A stretch of 64,000 nucleotides of DNA from Cinclus cinclus. Lineage: Eukaryota > Chordata > Aves > Passeriformes > Cinclidae. The position numbers were made by a program, and so were the translations under genes. Every line of letters begins with the position of its first letter. The stretch's first letter is position 1. The notes under the pieces were generated by a model, which was given only the letters and a program-made list of their open reading frames with translations, had not been told where the DNA came from and made no database searches. The DNA is taken from assembly GCF_963662255.1 (NCBI RefSeq), contig NC_085051.1, positions 52,305,101 through 52,369,100 of the forward strand, read 5' to 3'. Below, in pieces: positions 59,163 through 64,000 of the stretch.

Positions 59163-60993
59163 GTAAGTAATTTCTGTCTGCAAAATCCACTTTTCTTTGA
59201 CCTCTCTCTAGCTGCCTGCTTCTGTGATTCCCTCTCTGCCCCACCTCCCATTCTAGGTGAGTTAACATGCTCTTTTCTTCCAGGACACTGCAGTGTACCC
59301 TACTGCTGTCTGAAGTACATATGTCTGTGATTCTATACTTGCTCTTTTTCCATCCTTTGCTCTGTCCTCTTTTCTGTTCAGCACAACAGAGGATGATGTG
59401 CTTGGGAATGCTTTTATCATTATGACTGTTGTGGTTGAACTTAATTAGGATACAAGCTCCATATTCAGTAGATGAAGGTAAAAGTGCTTGTGGTTATGAA
59501 ATGCCATGTTCTCAAAATGCTGCTATTTGGCAGTTTGAGAAGAAGGAGGTTGGAGACCTAAATAAATGAAAACTGCTGAGTTGCATCTATCTCTAGCAGT
59601 TTTGGAACCGTTTGATGTAGTAGTATTTTCATTGCATTCTCAAATTTAAAATTTTGGTGGGGAGTGGGGAATAAAGGATTTGTGCTAACTTCATTTGAAA
59701 ATAATGACATGCAGTATCCCTTGAAGTCAGTAGTATCCTGTTCTCTGTCAGGAGTTGAACCATGTTTCTATCTACAGAACCTGAGCATGCTGTAGTTCAG
59801 GTTAGTAAATACATCTCACTACTCACCCGTGGTGCCAATATGTGATGGAAATGCCAGTGAATCCTATGTTGTAGTTCAGCTAGTAGATATTGCTGTTGTG
59901 TTGTTCATACTGTTTAGCAGGTGGTTTTTGTAGATGTGTGGTTTTGAGCATGGATAGAAGAATTCTCTGTTAATCTCTGGGAAGATAATACAAGTTGATT
60001 GTTATTTGAGTATTGAATGTCATCAGGTATTTTTCGCTGGCTGGCACCATAAATTTCCCCTATTCCTCTTTCCTTCTTGCAAATTCCCGAGAGCTGCACT
60101 TTCATTTTGAAAAGGATTATTTTGACATGCAGCTTGCAGTATTTTAGCCAGTAAGATTTTGATGGAATTTTGGGGGATTTACTCTTTTGGTTTGGTACTC
60201 TTGTAGTTCGGTTGATGTTTGAGGGTTTCTTTTTTGTTCTTGTTGTGTTTGGGTTTTTTTGTTTGGTTGGTTTTGTGTGTGCTTTTGTTTTCTTTTTAAA
60301 GACAGATTTAGGACAAGCAAATAAATATCTACATTCTGCATTCTGTATATTTTTGTAGAGGAGACTCTCTCAAAATAAATGAGGAAGAAGCTTGGAATTC
60401 TCCTGTTTGTGTAAATAAAGCTTTTAGTACATATAGCCAAAGTATGGTGCTGTAATTTTTCAGAATTAATGACCACTTTTGGTGGTGTTTTTCTTTGTTT
60501 TTTTCCCCAATATGAACTCTCAGTATATTAGTTGACTGTTTTGAGATGAGTTCAGGCAGACTTTGAAAGTCCTCTGAGCCATACATAAAAAGGCAGTTAT
60601 TCCAGAACAAGTGTCCATATGCTGAGTTAATTGGAAAAGTTCGAAGTAGTTGAGCCCTTACTTACTGTGTTGTGGTTTATATAATGGACACAGAGGCAGT
60701 GAAGAAAAATCTGACTTCTTATGTATCCAGTTATACCTAACTTCTGTCACGTCTGTTGGCAAGAGATAAATTATGGCCATTGTACACTTTTTATTGATGC
60801 TTACAATAAATTGCTGCACATCTCCCATTGGGTGAGTTGTAGCAGAATTGCAGCCTGAAGATGTCTGGGAATGCATAGCTTCATCTTATGTTGGGGTTTG
60901 TCAATGTTCTATACACTTCAGAGGTAGTGACATCTCTGTTTTCCTTTCTGAGGGCAAGTTGAAACATGCCTTAAGGTAGATGGCACTGCTGCA

Positions 60994-61046
60994 GTTATTG
61001 TTTTTTTTTTTGTTTGTTTGTTTGGGTTGGTTTTTTTTTTTTTTTA
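60994..61046. repeat. T-rich low-complexity tract with GTTT repeats
   Basis: A T-run, then three to four GTTT units, then GGGTTGG and a run of about 16 T. Similar T/G-rich patches occur at about 60,230-60,300 and 63,880-63,910. Confidence 0.8.
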
Positions 61047-64000
61047 ATAAATTTCTAACTAAAATCTTACCTCCTGGTTAAACAAATACCTTGCGTTCTT
61101 AAGAAATTTCTGTATGCATGTAATGTGAGTGTCTGCAGAAAAAAGGACCGTGATCATCTATGGAGAAATGATTTGGTTTCTCTTGTAACTAATTAGATTT
61201 TATAGGATAATAATTAGGTAATGTGCTAAAGTACCAGTTGTTAACACCTCCAAACTCAAATATTTGTCATGTTAAGGAAGGGGGGAAAATTGGTGAGCTC
61301 TCCGTTAGGTGGTGCTGCTGGGATTGAAATATTTGTATATCTACTGGAAGCAGCCTTCTGCCTAGAACTATTTCCACGTCTGTATTTTTCTTTCTAAGGT
61401 CTTCTCTTTATTAAAAAAACTCCTCAAAGGCAGGAATACTTGCTAAGGTATGTTTTTTTTTCAGTTTGAAGTGATTAGATAAAACACTAAAAAGACAGGC
61501 TGTCATCATGGGAAGGAGGTATGGAAGGAATCAATCATACGCTTTGTGTGGGTGATTTAGATTTTAGCAGCTGCCTCTGTTGTAGCTCTCATCTGTTCAA
61601 GTGTTGACTCTGTTATGTTCATACCCTGCTACCATGTGGATGGAGATACTGTAGCATTAAAGAAATCGCAGTCTCAAGAAATATTTGATTTAAGAATCCT
61701 GAAATTAATTGGACTGACCATTACAGCAAAAATGCTCTTGTGAATCTTTTGAGTTCCTATGATCTCTTCTACCCTGTCTACTAGCATTTAATTTTAAAGA
61801 GCTGTGTTTTTAACTTGAACACATCGTGATGGTATTTCTTTGCCTAAGCCCTGACTGACTTTAGAAAAACATAAGGGAACAAAGATGGTGCCTACATACA
61901 GAGGCACTGGGTGCCACCTTAAATGCTGCAAGTTGTCCCCTGTGGTGTGAAGTTGATGCTCAAAAAGTTTGAGATCTTCCATATAGCTAAACTCTTTATC
62001 TGCCAGTTCTGCACAGGACTTGGCATCTGGAATTGTACTGAACACCTGTGATTAGACCCTTGACTCTCTGCAGTAGTTAGAAATGAGATACGAACTAAAT
62101 TAAAAGTGAATTTGTTAAGTACTTCTTGCTGGTAAGATTGCTCAGGAGGTTGCTGAGGTCTTTGAGTTCTCCCATACCAAAGGGCTGGAAGTAGACAAAA
62201 CCCCCAAACTCCATTTTTAGAAATGGTGTTGGCCAGGAGCAATGAAGTTAGTCACATTGGGTTCTCTTTTCATTACAGGTAGAAGTATTTTTAGTGTTTT
62301 TAGGTCACTATAACCAGCTAACAAAAAAAGTTTAGTAGCATTAAAAAGCACTGAGCAAGAAATGCAAGAGATGCATTTTTTTCATAAGATACTGAGACTT
62401 ACCCCTTTTTTTTTTCTTTGGAAGAAGACGTAGCATAGCAAAAATCCACTTCTTAGAGGTAGAAATTTTAAATAATTTCAGATCTAGCAGCTGGAAGCAT
62501 AGCTTGACAGACTTGACCTGAGTTCAGCAGCTGTTGGAATGGTGTGAGAGAGCCAGTGGGTGTCATGTGCAATTTTCTGTTTTCAAAAAGAGAAATAGAG
62601 AAATTTGCAAAAATCTTTGCTGGTTTTCTGACCTTGGTCAGGATTAAAATGTGTGATTGTCAGATGTCGTTAGTTCCTCAAAATATAACAGGTTCAAGTA
62701 ATAGGCAGGAGGATGATTCTTCTTGATCTTAATAATTTATTTTGGAGTAACTCAGTGTGATAACTGGAAAAATGGATGAGTTGTGTGAGAACTTGGCCAT
62801 TAGTGTTTTGTCAGTTTTCTAATGACAACTTAGAGCTGGCTATACAGTAACCCTTAAAGGGGCAATTAAAAGGTAGCAGCTATGATATCATCATATCAAA
62901 TTGTCATTTCTTATGGGATTGGCTTGGTGAGTGAGGCCAAAGCCAAAGCTGGGAACAAATCAAGAAGGAAGAAAGTTGTGCTTGGTCACACCTTGAATAG
63001 AAAGCCTTGATTGTGACATTGTCCAGGGGTAGTGTATAGAGAGAAGGCTGATAGTATTCTGCATTGTCTTAGTAGATACATAAAAATTAACAAAACCTAG
63101 CCTTGCTTCTTCCTCCTACCTTGACTTTCAAGTCATTAGGAGACTAACTCTGTTTACAGGCTAAGATTTAGCAATTAACAGTATTTGTCACTGCATTTTG
63201 CTGTGCTTATTCCTCAGTCTTGAGTCTACCTGTTGCTCCTACAGCCAGAATGGCCTCCAACAGCATATCCCACTGGCATGTTGATCAGAGAGGATGGGAG
63301 TCAGGACAGGGAAGAAGTGACAACAAACTGTAATGTATTGAGGTTGTCTTGTTTATTTATTTTTTTTTAGGTGAAGAAGGTAGTGAGGGGAGGCCTAGGG
63401 AATGATAAGAGCGCGGTTATGAAATACCTACCAAAAATGAGTGGGATGGTGTACTTCTGCTTAAAAAAAACCACAAAAGAGTAGTAAATAAATTATCAAA
63501 CGTGGGATTTGGCATAAATGAAGGATTTTATTTGCACAGGTATCCTTTGAGAAAGGAGTACTTGGCCCAAATGCATGTACAGGAATTGACTGATGTACAG
63601 GAAAGCTCTTGATAATAAATATGGATGGCTGTCCTAAGTTATGAAATGAAATTCTATAGCCTGATGTTAAGACTAGATGCAATGTGTCAGGCTTGATGCT
63701 GCTACTGACACCAAAATGAAATCCTGTATCTCCATCACTCGGAGGGCCCCAGAGCTGCAGAGTACTGGAGCTCACTTTGTACCTTTCAACCTAGTGTTTA
63801 AACCACTGCTGAGCATGACTTTTATGTTATGTTGTGAACTGTAAAGACCAAGTCATGATTTTGTCATGATTGTAGATTCGGGGTTTTCTTGTTTGTTTTG
63901 TGTTTCTTTTTTCACTACTGCAAGCACAGTAAATTCCAAGGAAGAGGTCGGAAGGCCAGATAAAGATGTATCAATGTCTTAATGCTGTAGTCAGTTACCA

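Larger units (their letters stand above)
54053..64000 (+). other. presumed first intron of the plus-strand gene, continuing past the window
   Basis: No coding gene is supported. The longest minus-strand frames (134 codons at 57882-58286, 124 at 55766-56140) have no motif. The plus strand is visibly rich in T and G with many T-runs, the usual sense-strand bias of transcribed introns. Two exon-like segments with strong splice signals occur at 56187-56245 and 59139-59162. No CR1 or LTR was recognised in these 10 kb, which fits a long regulatory first intron. Confidence 0.5.

Noticed and set aside
63361..63380. Exon start after the T-run at 63,361-63,370 (TTTTTTAG|GTGAAG)
   Set aside because: The acceptor looks good, but no credible exon body or donor follows it within a normal exon length.
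1..64000. CRISPR arrays, bacterial operons, prophage, tRNA or rRNA genes
   Set aside because: None of their signatures was seen. The repeats and gene structure indicate an avian nuclear genome.

Overview
This window looks like vertebrate nuclear DNA from a bird. It is almost entirely non-coding: there are no operons, ribosome-binding sites or long uninterrupted genes. Two truncated 3' tails of CR1 LINEs are present (about 24.3 and 28.4 kb), each ending in the degenerate 8-bp tandem repeat typical of CR1. A solo LTR at 16.8-17.3 kb matches the avian endogenous-retrovirus-L LTR type as I remember it, and it has a perfect 5-bp target-site duplication. No Alu or L1 sequence is seen. The assignment to birds, and perhaps to passerines, is inference from these repeats.

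Layout. 0-26.9 kb: gene-free sequence with the solo LTR, a (CATC)n microsatellite, a MIR-like SINE remnant, a G-rich 10-bp minisatellite and a CR1 tail. 26,912-27,052: the one stretch that reads like a real protein-coding exon, 141 nt, plus strand, phase 0/0, with good splice sites; I do not recognise the protein. 27-51 kb: gene-free, with a second CR1 tail, a CTCTAT-type microsatellite next to an A-rich tract, a weaker exon candidate at 38,292-38,408, a cluster of plus-strand ORFs at 46.4-48.0 kb, and an old minus-strand CR1-like endonuclease-domain fragment near 50.1 kb. 51.4-53.9 kb: a dense CpG island, certainly the strongest regulatory feature here, with GC boxes, an inverted CCAAT box, two perfect NF-kappaB motifs, a perfect palindromic CArG box and two candidate 5' exons with plus-strand splice donors at 53,014 and 54,053. 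54-64 kb: non-coding, T- and G-rich on the plus strand, best read as the first intron of a plus-strand gene whose coding exons lie beyond the right edge.

How it fits together. The most economical reading is an intergenic or intronic stretch with one exon of an unidentified plus-strand gene near 27 kb, followed by the CpG-island promoter and 5' untranslated exons of a gene running off the right side. Whether the 27-kb exon and the CpG island belong to the same locus cannot be told from the sequence. I found no convincing novel system. The items most worth checking are the orphan exon, the paired inducible-factor motifs in the promoter, and two small exon-like segments in the presumed first intron.
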